From the NCBI RefSeq assembly GCF_028279465.1, contig NZ_JANQNS010000015.1, positions 248,001 through 312,000 on the forward strand: 64,000 nt of DNA, given 5' to 3'. The DNA comes from Parasphingopyxis sp. GTDB taxonomy: Bacteria > Pseudomonadota > Alphaproteobacteria > Sphingomonadales > Sphingomonadaceae. The notes under the pieces were generated by a model. The model was not told the origin of the DNA. It made no database searches and saw nothing but the letters and a program-made list of their open reading frames with translations. A program made the translations under genes and the position numbers. Positions 20,159 through 29,574 of this stretch are shown here, piece by piece (within the stretch, counting starts at the first letter, position 1; each line of letters begins with the position of its first letter).

Positions 20159-21397
20159 ATGGCCTTTGCGGCGCTGATTGCCGCCTATCAGGAGGCCGAT
20201 GACGGCGAGGCGGGCCTGCGCGCGCTCTTGCCCATGGCGGGCCGCAGCCTTCTCGAAAATCAGGTCCGGCGGGCGATAACGGCGGGCGCCAGCCATGTCG
20301 TAATCCTTGTCGAACGCGTGCCGGCGGCGCTTAGCGCGGCGATCGACCGGCTCAAGCGCGATGGCATAGCGGTCAATCTCGCACGCGATCCGATGGCGGC
20401 GGCGGATTATTTCCATCCCGAGGAACATGTCCTCCTCGTCGCAGACGGCCTCGTCGCCGCGCCGGACTGTTTCGAGGCGATGGCCGCGCGCGTTGCGCCG
20501 ACATTGCTGGTCGTGGCCGATACGCCGGAAAACGAAGACTTTGAGCGGGTCGATGCCGATCATCGCTGGGCGGGCCTCGCGCTCACCGATGTGGATGCCG
20601 TGTCGACAACGGCCGCAATGCTCGGGGATTGGGATCTGCAATCGACATTGATGCGCCGGATCGTGCAGGGCGGCGCGGATTTTCTGCCGGTCGACGGCGA
20701 TTCCGGCGTTGTCATCGATGCCAGCGAGGCGGTCGTCTTGGCCGAGCATAGCGGGCGCAGCCGGGATGCCGGCCATTCGATGCTCGAGCGGAACAGCCTG
20801 CAGGCCGGGAGCTGGCCGGAACGCTTTATCTACGCACCTGTGACGTCCCGAATTGCGCCGCTTTTGCTCGATCGGCGGGTCGAACCGATCTGGCTCCGGG
20901 TGGCGGCAATCGCGCTGACCATCGGCGGCGCGGCGGCGTTCTGGTGGGGCTGGTTGTGGACCGGGTTCGTGCTCCTGTTGCTCGCGGGGCCGCTGGATGC
21001 GATCGCGGCGCGGATCGATCTGGCGCGATTGCGCGATTATGACGGTGGTTGGGAAATCCGGTTCGCCAAGGGCATCTCGCAGGGCCTCGCCATTCTCGCG
21101 CTCGGGCGCTTCGCGATGGTGACGTCCGGCGAGTTGGCCTATTTCATCGCGTCCGTCGTCGCGCTGGCGATACTCATTCTCGCCAATCGGGAGATGTATG
21201 TGCTGCGCAAATCGCTCGATGGCGAGCACCGGGCTTTGCCCTGGTTTATCGACGGAAATGCCGCGATCTGGCTGATCGTGCCGTTCGCGGCGTCGGGTTT
21301 CTGGTTTTTCTGGCCTGCCGCGGTTGCGATATATGCCGCTATATCGCTGTTTTTCATGCAGAATATGCTCAAGGAAGCCATTCGTCGCCGCGATTGA
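20159..21397 (+). CDS. two-domain membrane protein: NTP-transferase-like head, CDP-alcohol-transferase-like tail
   Basis: 412 residues. The first about 200 look like a degenerate sugar-nucleotidyltransferase (GlmU/IPCT-type Rossmann fold: LLPMAGRSLLENQVRRAITAGASHVVILVE; later LLVADGLVA). Residues about 235–405 form five or six membrane helices in which AGPLDAIAARIDLARLRDY sits where CDP-alcohol phosphatidyltransferases have DG-x2-AR-x8-G-x3-D-x3-D, but several of those acidic residues are missing. The arrangement recalls the fused IPCT/DIPP synthase of phosphoinositol synthesis. Both active sites look weak, so I would not assign that reaction. It could be a lipid head-group enzyme of changed specificity or a non-catalytic relative. 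Confidence 0.7.
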   Translation: MAFAALIAAYQEADDGEAGLRALLPMAGRSLLENQVRRAITAGASHVVILVERVPAALSAAIDRLKRDGIAVNLARDPMAAADYFHPEEHVLLVADGLVAAPDCFEAMAARVAPTLLVVADTPENEDFERVDADHRWAGLALTDVDAVSTTAAMLGDWDLQSTLMRRIVQGGADFLPVDGDSGVVIDASEAVVLAEHSGRSRDAGHSMLERNSLQAGSWPERFIYAPVTSRIAPLLLDRRVEPIWLRVAAIALTIGGAAAFWWGWLWTGFVLLLLAGPLDAIAARIDLARLRDYDGGWEIRFAKGISQGLAILALGRFAMVTSGELAYFIASVVALAILILANREMYVLRKSLDGEHRALPWFIDGNAAIWLIVPFAASGFWFFWPAAVAIYAAISLFFMQNMLKEAIRRRD

Positions 21398-21411
21398 ACG
21401 ATCAAACAGGA

Positions 21412-21427
21412 TTAGCACGGTCTTAAC
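21412..21427 (+). promoter_or_regulatory. candidate CtrA-type site upstream of the DUF2336 gene
   Basis: TTAG-N7-TTAAC lies 24 bases before the ATG at 21451. The alphaproteobacterial cell-cycle regulator CtrA prefers TTAA-N7-TTAAC, so this differs at one base in the left half. The position is compatible with overlap of a promoter. A single imperfect site can arise by chance, so support is modest. Confidence 0.3.
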
Positions 21428-21450
21428 GACGTTTCCGCTATATCCTGACC

Positions 21451-22587
21451 ATGTCCGATGCCGTCCATTCCGCTGCGGAAACCGCGGAAGAGCACGCTGC
21501 TGCGCTGCTCGCGGCCGCCGTGCGCGCAGCAGACGGGCGTCATCCGGGCGCCGGGGCGAGCCTGTCCGCCCTGATCCGGCCCGAGCATTACAAGCTGAGC
21601 GAGGTTGAACGGCTCACCGTACGCCGCTTGCTGAAAGGGCTTGTCGAGACGGTCGAAGCCGATCTCCGCGCCAGACTGTTGAACGCCGGCGCGTTGCCGG
21701 ATGTGGAGGAATTTACCGCATCGCTTGGCGCGGCCCATGTCGCCATCGCATGGCCCATGCTCAGCCAGTCCGGGCTGCCCGATGATCGCGCGTTGGCGGA
21801 ACTGCTCGTCAGGCGCAGCCGGACATTCGCGATCGGCCGCCAGTTGCGGCGCAATGCGGTGTCGACCGAAAATGGACGGCTGGAGACGCTGACCGACCAT
21901 GGCGATGATGCCATTGCCGCCGATGCGATGGACCTGCTGATCGCCGAAAGCCGGACCAATGACCGGTTCGACGACCCGAAGGTCATGCGGTCCGATCTGT
22001 CGGATCCTTCCGACCGGCAACTGGTCTGGACGGTTGCGGCCGCGTTGCGGCGCTATGGCGTGCAGCTTCACGGCATCGAACCCTCCGCACTTGATCCTGC
22101 AATCGCCGATACCACTACGGCGATGCTGGGAGATCGCGGCGATATGCGGTCGCTCGAAGGCATTGCGATGCAGCTGGCCGGACGCCTGCATCGGGCTGAC
22201 CTGGCCGACGATGCGCTGCTCGTCGAAACGCTCAACAGCGCGCGGCTGACGCTCTATGTCGCTTTGCTTGCGGCGCGCGGGGATCTGCCGTTCGGCGTCG
22301 CCTGGGAGATGGCGGTGCTGCCCGACGCTCCGAGCCATATGCTGCTGCTAAAGTCGCTCGGTGTCGCGCGCGAGGCGGCGTCTCACCTGCTCGTCGCCAT
22401 GACGCGCGCGCTGCTGGCCGATGACCGGCTTGCGGATGAACGGGCGGCCGAATGGGTTCAGAGTTATGACCGGTTGCAGCCGGCCGATATCGAGCGCGCG
22501 ATGCGGTCCTGGCGGCTCGATCGCGACTATCGCGATGCAATTGCCGCCCTGCGCGGCCGATCCTTTTCGGAACGCGGTGTTTCGTGA
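21451..22587 (+). CDS. DUF2336 domain-containing protein
   Basis: A 378-residue soluble, helix-rich protein. The spacing and content of its helical repeats (LSEVERLTVRRLLKGLVETVEADLR; RSRTFAIGRQLRR; LHRADLADDALLVETLNSARLTLYVALLAARG) match the DUF2336 family of alphaproteobacteria, whose function is unknown. There is no signal peptide or catalytic motif. Its TGA overlaps the ATG of the downstream histidine kinase (TGATG), which strongly suggests that the two act together, perhaps as a kinase partner or scaffold. Confidence 0.8.
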   Translation: MSDAVHSAAETAEEHAAALLAAAVRAADGRHPGAGASLSALIRPEHYKLSEVERLTVRRLLKGLVETVEADLRARLLNAGALPDVEEFTASLGAAHVAIAWPMLSQSGLPDDRALAELLVRRSRTFAIGRQLRRNAVSTENGRLETLTDHGDDAIAADAMDLLIAESRTNDRFDDPKVMRSDLSDPSDRQLVWTVAAALRRYGVQLHGIEPSALDPAIADTTTAMLGDRGDMRSLEGIAMQLAGRLHRADLADDALLVETLNSARLTLYVALLAARGDLPFGVAWEMAVLPDAPSHMLLLKSLGVAREAASHLLVAMTRALLADDRLADERAAEWVQSYDRLQPADIERAMRSWRLDRDYRDAIAALRGRSFSERGVS

Positions 22588-23957
22588 TGGATATCGACAA
22601 GATGACCGATCCGGCCTTTGGCCGCGTGGATCGCGACGGATGTCTCGTCGCTGCCGATCCGCCGCTGGCCGATCTGCAGCGCAGCGCGGGTGGCGTGCCG
22701 GGCAAGCAATTGGCGATTCCGCAGGTCGCGGCGCTCGCCAAACTTGCCGAACGGCTCGGCATCGCCGTGTCGCGCTCCGTGATCGCGGCGGACGGCGATC
22801 ACGATGTCGAGCTGCATATTCAGGCGGAACCCGATGACGATGGCGTCAATCTCGCCATTGGCGGTTGGGTCGAGCGTGAGCCCGCGCCGCCGGCAGCCGG
22901 CGATGCCGCGCTGCGGGAACATGATTTTTTGCGCGCGGACGCGGATTGGCTCTGGGAGACCGACCATGCGCTGCGCCTTACCGCGCTCTCGCCCGATGCC
23001 GAGCCGATGCTCGGCAACGCTTCCGCCTATATCGGGCAACCGCTGACCGGGCTGTTCCGCTTTGTTGAACGCGAAGACGGTGCGTTGCCGATCCTGAACG
23101 CGCTGGCCGAACATCGCCGCTTCGAACGCCAGGAAGCGGTGTTGCGGCAATCGGACGGTCAGCGTGTCGAGCTCACGGCCGTGCCGCTGATTGACGGCAA
23201 TGGCCGGTTTGCGGGTTTCCGCGGCACGGCGGCGGCCATCGAATCTGCCTCTGCGCCAGCATCCACGTCGGAGACTGGCGGCGCGGTGTCGGATGTGTTT
23301 AGCGCGCAGGTCAGCCAGGCGCTGCGCGCGCCGCTCGATCGGATCGTCGCCAGCGCGCACAGCATCGAAGCCCAGCTCGATGGGCCGATCCGCGGCGATT
23401 ATGCCGAATATGCGGGCGATATTGCGCGGGCCGGCCGCCATCTGCTCGGCCTGATCGACGATCTGGCGGACCTGCAGGCGGTCGAGCGCGACGATTTCAC
23501 GCCCGAGGTGCAGGATATCGATCTGGCCGAAATCGCCCGGGATGCCGCCGGGTTGCTGACCGTGCGCGCCGCCGAAAAGAGTATCCGGATCGACCGCCCG
23601 GCCGATGACGAATCGCTGCCGGCCCGGGCCGATTATCAGCGTGTCTTGCAGATACTGGTGAACCTAGTGGGTAACGCCGTGCGCTTTGCGCCGGCCGAAA
23701 GCCAGGTCTGGATTCGGTGCGAGACGGAAGGCGATCTGGCCGCGGTCATCGTGGCCGATCAGGGGCGGGGAATTGCCCCGGACGATCAGCCGCGCATCTT
23801 CGAAAAGTTCGAGCGACTGGGCGCGGACGAGCCGGGTACGGGGCTCGGGCTTTACATCGCGCGCCGCCTCGCCCGGGCGATGGGCGGCGACATCAACGTC
23901 GACAGTGCGATGGGGCAGGGCGCGCGGTTCGTGCTCACGCTGCCGGTTGGCGATTAG
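22587..23957 (+). CDS. PAS-containing histidine kinase with Gln in place of the phospho-acceptor His
   Basis: 456 residues; the ATG overlaps the DUF2336 stop. An N-terminal region is followed by a PAS-like domain (about 105–215), a dimerisation helix and an intact HATPase domain: N-box NLVGNAVRFAP, G1 DQGRGIAP, F-box IFEKFERLG, G2 GTGLGLYIARRLA. In the dimerisation motif, where kinases read SHELRTPL, this protein has SQALRAPL with Gln244, so autophosphorylation on the usual His is impossible. No membrane helix is visible, so it is cytosolic. It may be an ATP-binding allosteric partner or a kinase acting in trans on another protein. A downstream response regulator is absent. Confidence 0.85.
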   Translation: MDIDKMTDPAFGRVDRDGCLVAADPPLADLQRSAGGVPGKQLAIPQVAALAKLAERLGIAVSRSVIAADGDHDVELHIQAEPDDDGVNLAIGGWVEREPAPPAAGDAALREHDFLRADADWLWETDHALRLTALSPDAEPMLGNASAYIGQPLTGLFRFVEREDGALPILNALAEHRRFERQEAVLRQSDGQRVELTAVPLIDGNGRFAGFRGTAAAIESASAPASTSETGGAVSDVFSAQVSQALRAPLDRIVASAHSIEAQLDGPIRGDYAEYAGDIARAGRHLLGLIDDLADLQAVERDDFTPEVQDIDLAEIARDAAGLLTVRAAEKSIRIDRPADDESLPARADYQRVLQILVNLVGNAVRFAPAESQVWIRCETEGDLAAVIVADQGRGIAPDDQPRIFEKFERLGADEPGTGLGLYIARRLARAMGGDINVDSAMGQGARFVLTLPVGD

Positions 23958-23960
23958 CGT

Positions 23961-25244
23961 TTAGCGGCTGCCCACCGGCACATAATCGCGCTGTTCGGGA
24001 CCTGTGTAGAGCTGACGCGGGCGGCCGATGGTCTGGTCGGGATCGGAGATCATTTCGTTCCACTGCGCGACCCAGCCGACCGTGCGCGCGATGGCGAAGA
24101 GCACGGTGAACATCGTCGTCGGGAAGCCAATCGCAGACAGGATCACACCCGAATAGAAGTCGACATTCGGATAGAGCTTCTTCTCGATGAAATATTCGTC
24201 GTTAAGCGCAATCTGCTCAAGCTCGCGGGCGACATCGAAGATCGGATCGTCGACGCCGAGCGTATTGAGCACATCGGTCGCCGTTTCCTTCATCACCTTC
24301 GCGCGCGGGTCGAAATTCTTGTAGACGCGGTGGCCGAAGCCCATCAGGCGGAACGGGTCCTCCTTGTCCTTGGCGCGGTCGATATATTCGCCGATCCGGT
24401 CGGGCGTGCCGATCTCGCGCAGCATGTTCAGCGCGGCTTCGTTGGCACCGCCATGCGCAGGACCCCAGAGGCAGGCGATGCCGGAGGCGATGCAGGCAAA
24501 CGGGTTGGCGCCCGACGAGCCGGCGAGCCGCACCGTAGAGGTCGAAGCATTCTGCTCGTGATCGGCGTGGAGGATGAAAATCCGATCCATCGCCTTTTCG
24601 ATTACCGGATCGAGCTCATATTCCTCGGCCGGCACGCCGAAGGTCATGCGCAGGAAGTTGCCAGTGTAGGAGAGGTCATTGTCCGGATAGAGGAACGGCT
24701 GGCCGATCGCATATTTATAGGCCATCGCCGCGATCGTCGGCATCTTCGCGATCATCCGGTGCGAGGCGATCATCCGCTGTTCGGGATCGGTGATGTCGGT
24801 CGAGTCGTGATAGAAGGCGCTGAGCGCACCCACGACGCCGCACATGATTGCCATCGGATGGGCGTCGCGCCGGAAGCCGCGATACAGTTCCTTCAGCTGC
24901 TCATGCACCATCGTGTGGAGCGTGATCGTCCGCTCGAAATCGGCGAATTCCTTGCTGCTCGGCAATTCGCCGTTGAGCAGCAGATAAGCGACCTCCATGA
25001 AGCTCGACTGTTCGGCGAGCTGTTCGATCGGATAGCCGCGGTGCAAGAGGATGCCCTGGCCGCCATCGATATAGGTCAGGCCGGATTCGCAGCTGGCCGT
25101 GGATTTGAAGCCGGGGTCGAAGGTAAACAGGCCGGTCTCGGAATAGAGCTTGCGGATATCAACCACATCGGGGCCGCACGATCCGGAGTGTACGCCATAT
25201 TCATATTCACTATCGTTGACCGAGATTTTGGCGCTGTCGCCCAT
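23961..25244 (-). CDS. gltA: citrate synthase
   Basis: A 427-residue type II (hexameric, NADH-regulated class) citrate synthase condensing oxaloacetate and acetyl-CoA in the TCA cycle. Active-site elements are [24 protein letters not shown] and [15 protein letters not shown], the last holding His and the CoA contacts. I chose the ATG at 25244 (MGDSAKISV) because CAGGAG precedes it; longer in-frame sequence runs into gltX and is not conserved. It follows gltX by 14 bases on the same strand, so they probably share a transcript. Confidence 0.97.
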   Translation of the reverse strand: MGDSAKISVNDSEYEYGVHSGSCGPDVVDIRKLYSETGLFTFDPGFKSTASCESGLTYIDGGQGILLHRGYPIEQLAEQSSFMEVAYLLLNGELPSSKEFADFERTITLHTMVHEQLKELYRGFRRDAHPMAIMCGVVGALSAFYHDSTDITDPEQRMIASHRMIAKMPTIAAMAYKYAIGQPFLYPDNDLSYTGNFLRMTFGVPAEEYELDPVIEKAMDRIFILHADHEQNASTSTVRLAGSSGANPFACIASGIACLWGPAHGGANEAALNMLREIGTPDRIGEYIDRAKDKEDPFRLMGFGHRVYKNFDPRAKVMKETATDVLNTLGVDDPIFDVARELEQIALNDEYFIEKKLYPNVDFYSGVILSAIGFPTTMFTVLFAIARTVGWVAQWNEMISDPDQTIGRPRQLYTGPEQRDYVPVGSR

Positions 25245-25257
25245 AAATTCACTCCTG

Positions 25258-26691
25258 CTATCCCGCCTGATCGGCGATCCGCGCCAGTGACTCCTCGCGG
25301 CCGAGGAGCAAAAGCACATCGAAAATGCCCGGCGATGTCGCACTGCCGGTCAGCGCTGCGCGCAAGGGTTGAGCGACCTTACCCAGCTTGAGATCGCGGG
25401 CTTCGGCAAACTCCCTGACGGCAGTGTCCAGCGCTTCTTCCGTCCAGTCCGGCAACGCTTCGAGATGCGGGACGAGAGCGGCGAGCCGCGCCGGCGCGTC
25501 ATCCTGTAGCAGCATTTCCGCCTTCTCGTCCAGATTCAGGGGGCGGGTGCGAAATAAAAATCCCGCGCTCTCCGCCAATTCCCCGGTGGACTTGGCACGC
25601 GGCTTGATGCTTTCCATGCTGCGCTGCAGCAAGTCCTGCTCCTCGACGGTCAGTTCCCGGCCGATTTCAGCGGCGATTTTCGGCTCTGCGATTGTCGCCA
25701 GCCGGGCATTTTCGCTCTCCCGGATATAATGGCCGTTGAGATTGGTGAGCTTTTTCAAATCGAAGCGCGCCGCCGACTTGCCGACGCCATCCAGATCGAA
25801 CCATTCGATAGCCTGCTCGCGGCTGATGATTTCGTCATCCCCATGCCCCCAGCCGAGCCGGAGCAGATAGTTGAATACGGCTTCGGGCAGCATGCCCATT
25901 TCGTCGCGATAGGCTTCGACGCCGAGCGCGCCATGGCGCTTCGAGAGTTTCGTGCCGTCGGGGCCATGGATCAGCGGGACATGCGCGTAGACGGGCTGCG
26001 GCCAGCCCATCGCGTCGATCAGCGCGCGCTGCCGGAAGGCGTTATTTAGATGATCGTCGCCGCGGATGACATGGGTGACGCCCATATCGTGATCGTCGAC
26101 CGCCACGGCGAGCATGTAGGTCGGCGTGCCGTCGCCGCGCAGCATCACGAAATCGTCGATCTCGCTGTTGCGAACGGTCACTTTGCCCTGGACCGCGTCG
26201 TCGATCACCGTTTCGCCGTCGAGCGGCGTTTTCAGGCGGATGACGAACGGCGCGCCCTCGGGCGCTTCGGACGGGTCGCGATCGCGCCAGCGGCTGTCAT
26301 AGCGGATCGGCTGCTTCGCGGCGCGCTGCTGTTCGCGCATCTCGGCGAGTTCTTCGGGCGTGGCATAGCAACGATAGGCCTTGCCTTGATCGAGCAAGGC
26401 ATGGGCGACCTCGGCATGGCGATCGGCGCGCGCGAACTGATTGACTTCGTCGCCGTCCCAATCGAGGCCGAGCCAGCGCATGCCATCGAGAATTTTCGCT
26501 ATAGCCTCGTCGGTCGAGCGCGCTCGGTCCGTATCCTCGATGCGGAGCTTGAACTCGCCGCCATGATGGCGCGCGTAGAGCCAGTTGAACAGCGCCGTGC
26601 GAGCGCCGCCGATATGCAGGAATCCGGTCGGGGACGGGGCGAATCGTGTTACAATGCGTTGCGTGCCATCGGCTTTTTCGGTTGCGCCCAT
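25258..26691 (-). CDS. gltX: glutamate–tRNA ligase
   Basis: Class I aminoacyl-tRNA synthetase of 477 residues charging tRNA-Glu (and possibly tRNA-Gln for transamidation). The HIGH-type motif is [17 protein letters not shown] and the KMSKS-type motif is [10 protein letters not shown]. The C-terminal anticodon-binding domain is complete. The ATG at 26691 is preceded by GGAG at a good distance; a TTG five codons earlier is an alternative. Alphaproteobacteria often carry two gltX copies; this one is linked to gltA. It is divergent from comEC with only 26 bases between start codons. Confidence 0.96.
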   Translation of the reverse strand: MGATEKADGTQRIVTRFAPSPTGFLHIGGARTALFNWLYARHHGGEFKLRIEDTDRARSTDEAIAKILDGMRWLGLDWDGDEVNQFARADRHAEVAHALLDQGKAYRCYATPEELAEMREQQRAAKQPIRYDSRWRDRDPSEAPEGAPFVIRLKTPLDGETVIDDAVQGKVTVRNSEIDDFVMLRGDGTPTYMLAVAVDDHDMGVTHVIRGDDHLNNAFRQRALIDAMGWPQPVYAHVPLIHGPDGTKLSKRHGALGVEAYRDEMGMLPEAVFNYLLRLGWGHGDDEIISREQAIEWFDLDGVGKSAARFDLKKLTNLNGHYIRESENARLATIAEPKIAAEIGRELTVEEQDLLQRSMESIKPRAKSTGELAESAGFLFRTRPLNLDEKAEMLLQDDAPARLAALVPHLEALPDWTEEALDTAVREFAEARDLKLGKVAQPLRAALTGSATSPGIFDVLLLLGREESLARIADQAG

Positions 26692-26717
26692 GCGCGCTAT
26701 CTCCAAGACTGGGAAAG

Positions 26718-28850
26718 ATGCGGGGAATATTGGGAGCGCGCACTAGCATAGCGCCCGCCGGGCGACAATCGGATCGCGCGTCCCTGATCGACCGGCTCGA
26801 AGCGCATCTGGAACGCGAGCGCGATCAACTGCCGCTCTGGCTCCCGGTGGCGCTTGGCCTGGGGATCGCGACCTGGTTCGGGCTTGCAGACAGGAACGGC
26901 TGGATCGCGTTCATATTGGGCATGGCGGGACTGGCGGTCGCCGGATTCGCGTTCGGCCGCCGCCTGCGCTTGGGGCGCAGCATCGGCATTTTCGCGATAG
27001 TCGCCGCGCTCGGCTGCGCGCTGATATGGGCGCGGGCCGAATATCGGGCGACCGACACGCTGGACCGGCCCGTGGTGAGCCGCTTCACTGCCGAAATCGT
27101 CTCGGTCGAACATTTGCCGGCGCGCGAAAGCGTCCGGCTGATGATGCGCAATCCCGGCGATCCGGAACTGCCCGAGCAGTTTCGGGTCAACCTCGCCGAG
27201 GACATGGTGACCGATGCGGTCGCCGTGGGCGCTTGGGTGACGCTAGATGCGCGGCTTATGCCGCCGCCGGGCGCGACGGTGCCGGGTGGTTATGACTTTG
27301 CACAGCGCGCCTGGTTCGAACGGATCGGCGCGACCGGCCGCGCCTGGGGCGAGGTGGAGATCGTCCGGTCGGCGGCTGGCGATAGCTGGCGCGGATGGCT
27401 CGAAGAACGGCGAGCGACATTAGCGGCGCATGTTGCGGACCGCGTCGGCGGACGGGAAGGCGCGATCGCTGCGACGCTCGCAACCGGCGATCGCGGACGA
27501 ATTGCCGAGGAGGATGCCGAAGCCATGCGACGCAGCGGTCTTGCGCATCTGCTCGCGATCAGCGGCCTGCATGTGACGGCTGTGATTGGCGTTGCGCTGC
27601 TGCTGACGCTCAAGCTGCTGGCGCTGAGCCCGAAACTCGCGCTCAACGCGCCGCTGATCCTGATCGCTGCCGGGGCAGGGGCCTTGGCGGGCCTCGCCTA
27701 TACGCTGTTTACCGGCGCCGAGGTGCCCACCGTGCGCGCCTGTATCGCGGCGATGCTTGTGTTGATCGGCGTGGCGCTCGGGCGCGATGCGATAACATTG
27801 CGGCTCGTGGCGACTGGTGCGCTTGTCGTGCTGTTGTTCTGGCCGGAAACGCTTGTCGGGCCGAGCTTTCAGCTCAGTTTTGCGGCGGTGACGGCGATCA
27901 TCGCGTTGCACGAGCATCCGCGTACGAAAAAGCTGCTCTCGCGGCGCGACGAACCCTGGACGGCGAAGATGGGGCGGTTCACGCTCGGGCTACTACTTAC
28001 CGGCCTCGTCGTCGAGATCGCGCTGATGCCGATCGCGCTGTTCCACTTCAACAAGGCGGGGCTGTACGGCGCGCTCGCCAATATTGTCGCGATCCCGCTG
28101 ACGAGCTTTGTCATCATCCCGCTCGAGGCGCTGGCGCTGTTTCTCGATATTTTCGGCCTCGGTGCGCCGGTCTGGTGGCTGGTCGGTCAAACGCTCGGCC
28201 TGCTGCTCGATATCGCGCATGGCGTCTCGACGACACCCAGTGCCGTCGCCTTACTGCCTGCGATGCCCATGGCCGCCTATGCGCTGATGATAGTTGGCGG
28301 ATTGTGGCTCTGCCTCTGGAAGAGCGGATGGCGCGTCTGGGGCCTGGCACCGATCCTCGCCGGGGCGATCTGGGCGCTCGTCACGCCGCCGGCCGATATC
28401 CTCGTAACCGGCGACGGTCGCCATATGGCGATCCGCGAGAGCGACGGTACGCTCGCGCTGCTCCGCCCGCGGGCCGGCGACTATGTGCGCGACATGTTCA
28501 ACGAAACATCGGGCGTCGAAGATGTCGCCGGTGCGCTCGACGATCTGCCGACTGCCTGGTGCAACGCGGACAGCTGCCGCGCGACCCTATGGCGCGGTGG
28601 TCGGCAATGGCGGATTTTCGCGACGCGCAGCCGCTACTATCTGCCCTATCCGGATCTGGTCCGCGAATGCGCGGCTGCGGATATCGTCATCAGCGACCGG
28701 CGGATGCCGGAGGGCTGCACGCCGCGCTGGCTGCTGGCGGACCGCACCATGCTGCGCGAAACGGGCGGGCTGGCGATCAGCCTGTCCCCGCCCGGGGTCA
28801 AAACGGTGCTGGAACCCGGCGACGATCGCCCGTGGCGCCGCCGTCAGTAA
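26718..28850 (+). CDS. comEC: ComEC/Rec2 family DNA-uptake channel protein, reduced C-terminus
   Basis: 710 residues. An N-terminal pair of helices leads into a DUF4131-type soluble domain (about 110–240). The competence core follows with LARRSG-like [38 protein letters not shown] and FQLSFAAV, over about eight helices. The usual C-terminal metallo-beta-lactamase domain is reduced to about 150 residues ([23 protein letters not shown]...) with no HxHxDH zinc motif, so nuclease action on the incoming strand is unlikely. It should transport single-stranded DNA across the inner membrane. The stop overlaps the convergent lexA by seven bases. Confidence 0.9.
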   Translation: MRGILGARTSIAPAGRQSDRASLIDRLEAHLERERDQLPLWLPVALGLGIATWFGLADRNGWIAFILGMAGLAVAGFAFGRRLRLGRSIGIFAIVAALGCALIWARAEYRATDTLDRPVVSRFTAEIVSVEHLPARESVRLMMRNPGDPELPEQFRVNLAEDMVTDAVAVGAWVTLDARLMPPPGATVPGGYDFAQRAWFERIGATGRAWGEVEIVRSAAGDSWRGWLEERRATLAAHVADRVGGREGAIAATLATGDRGRIAEEDAEAMRRSGLAHLLAISGLHVTAVIGVALLLTLKLLALSPKLALNAPLILIAAGAGALAGLAYTLFTGAEVPTVRACIAAMLVLIGVALGRDAITLRLVATGALVVLLFWPETLVGPSFQLSFAAVTAIIALHEHPRTKKLLSRRDEPWTAKMGRFTLGLLLTGLVVEIALMPIALFHFNKAGLYGALANIVAIPLTSFVIIPLEALALFLDIFGLGAPVWWLVGQTLGLLLDIAHGVSTTPSAVALLPAMPMAAYALMIVGGLWLCLWKSGWRVWGLAPILAGAIWALVTPPADILVTGDGRHMAIRESDGTLALLRPRAGDYVRDMFNETSGVEDVAGALDDLPTAWCNADSCRATLWRGGRQWRIFATRSRYYLPYPDLVRECAAADIVISDRRMPEGCTPRWLLADRTMLRETGGLAISLSPPGVKTVLEPGDDRPWRRRQ

Positions 28851-29500
28851 CGGCGGAGCAGGCCTGCCAGCGTGCCCTGAATCGCCACCTGTTCCGGCGC
28901 ATAGCGCTGCGGCTCATAGTTGCGGTTGGCCGGATCGAGCCGGATCATCGAACCCTCGCGGCGGAAGGTCTTGAGCGTGGCTTCTTCCCGATCGATCAGC
29001 GCGACGACGATTTCGCCTTCGCGTGCCGTATCGGCCTTTCGGATCAGCGCATAATCGCCATCGAGAATGCCTTCCTCGACCATCGAGTCACCGGCCACTT
29101 CGAGCGCATAATGTTCGCCGCTGCCGAGAAAGGCGGCGGGCACGCTCAGACTGTCCTGGCCTTCGATCGCCTCGATCGGCTGGCCGGCGGCAATCCGTCC
29201 GTGCAGGGGGAGGTCGAGCACATCGTTCGCGGCGACCGGCATCATTTTCGGCGCGGTCGTGACGGGCGAGGATTTCGCGCCCGATTGATCGGGCATGCGG
29301 AGGATTTCCAGCGCGCGGGCGCGGTTCGGCAGGCGGCGAATGAACTCGCGTTCTTCGAGCGCGGAGATCAGCCTGTGGACGCCCGATTTCGATTTGAGAT
29401 CGAGCGCATCCTTCATTTCCTCGAAGGACGGGGAAATGCCGGTTTCGGACAGACGGTCGTGGATGAACATCAGCAGCTCATGCTGTTTCTTGGTCAGCAT
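28844..29500 (-). CDS. lexA: SOS repressor LexA
   Basis: A 218-residue autoproteolytic repressor. The N-terminal winged helix (about 1–65) precedes a linker and the S24 peptidase domain. The cleavage pair is Ala105-Gly106, the nucleophile Ser139 (GDSM) and the general base Lys177 (EATLKTF). RecA filaments on single-stranded DNA should trigger its self-cleavage. A perfect GTTC-N7-GTTC box lies 36–50 bases upstream of the ATG, so it represses itself. The position next to moeA is the sphingomonad arrangement. Confidence 0.97.
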   Translation of the reverse strand: MLTKKQHELLMFIHDRLSETGISPSFEEMKDALDLKSKSGVHRLISALEEREFIRRLPNRARALEILRMPDQSGAKSSPVTTAPKMMPVAANDVLDLPLHGRIAAGQPIEAIEGQDSLSVPAAFLGSGEHYALEVAGDSMVEEGILDGDYALIRKADTAREGEIVVALIDREEATLKTFRREGSMIRLDPANRNYEPQRYAPEQVAIQGTLAGLLRRY

Positions 29501-29535
29501 CGCGTATCGCCTCCTCCAATTCTGTTCCGCTTAGG

Positions 29536-29550
29536 GAACGAACGGGGAAC
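29536..29550 (-). promoter_or_regulatory. SOS box (LexA operator) of lexA
   Basis: On the minus strand this reads GTTCCCCGTTCGTTC, which is an exact GTTC-N7-GTTC, the known LexA operator of Alphaproteobacteria. It lies 36 bases upstream of the lexA ATG and between lexA and moeA. Just downstream in the direction of lexA, GTTCC and GGGAAC (29524–29539, plus strand) form a second small palindrome overlapping the box. Confidence 0.9.
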
Positions 29551-29574
29551 GTGTAGGAAACAAAAGATTCGCTG

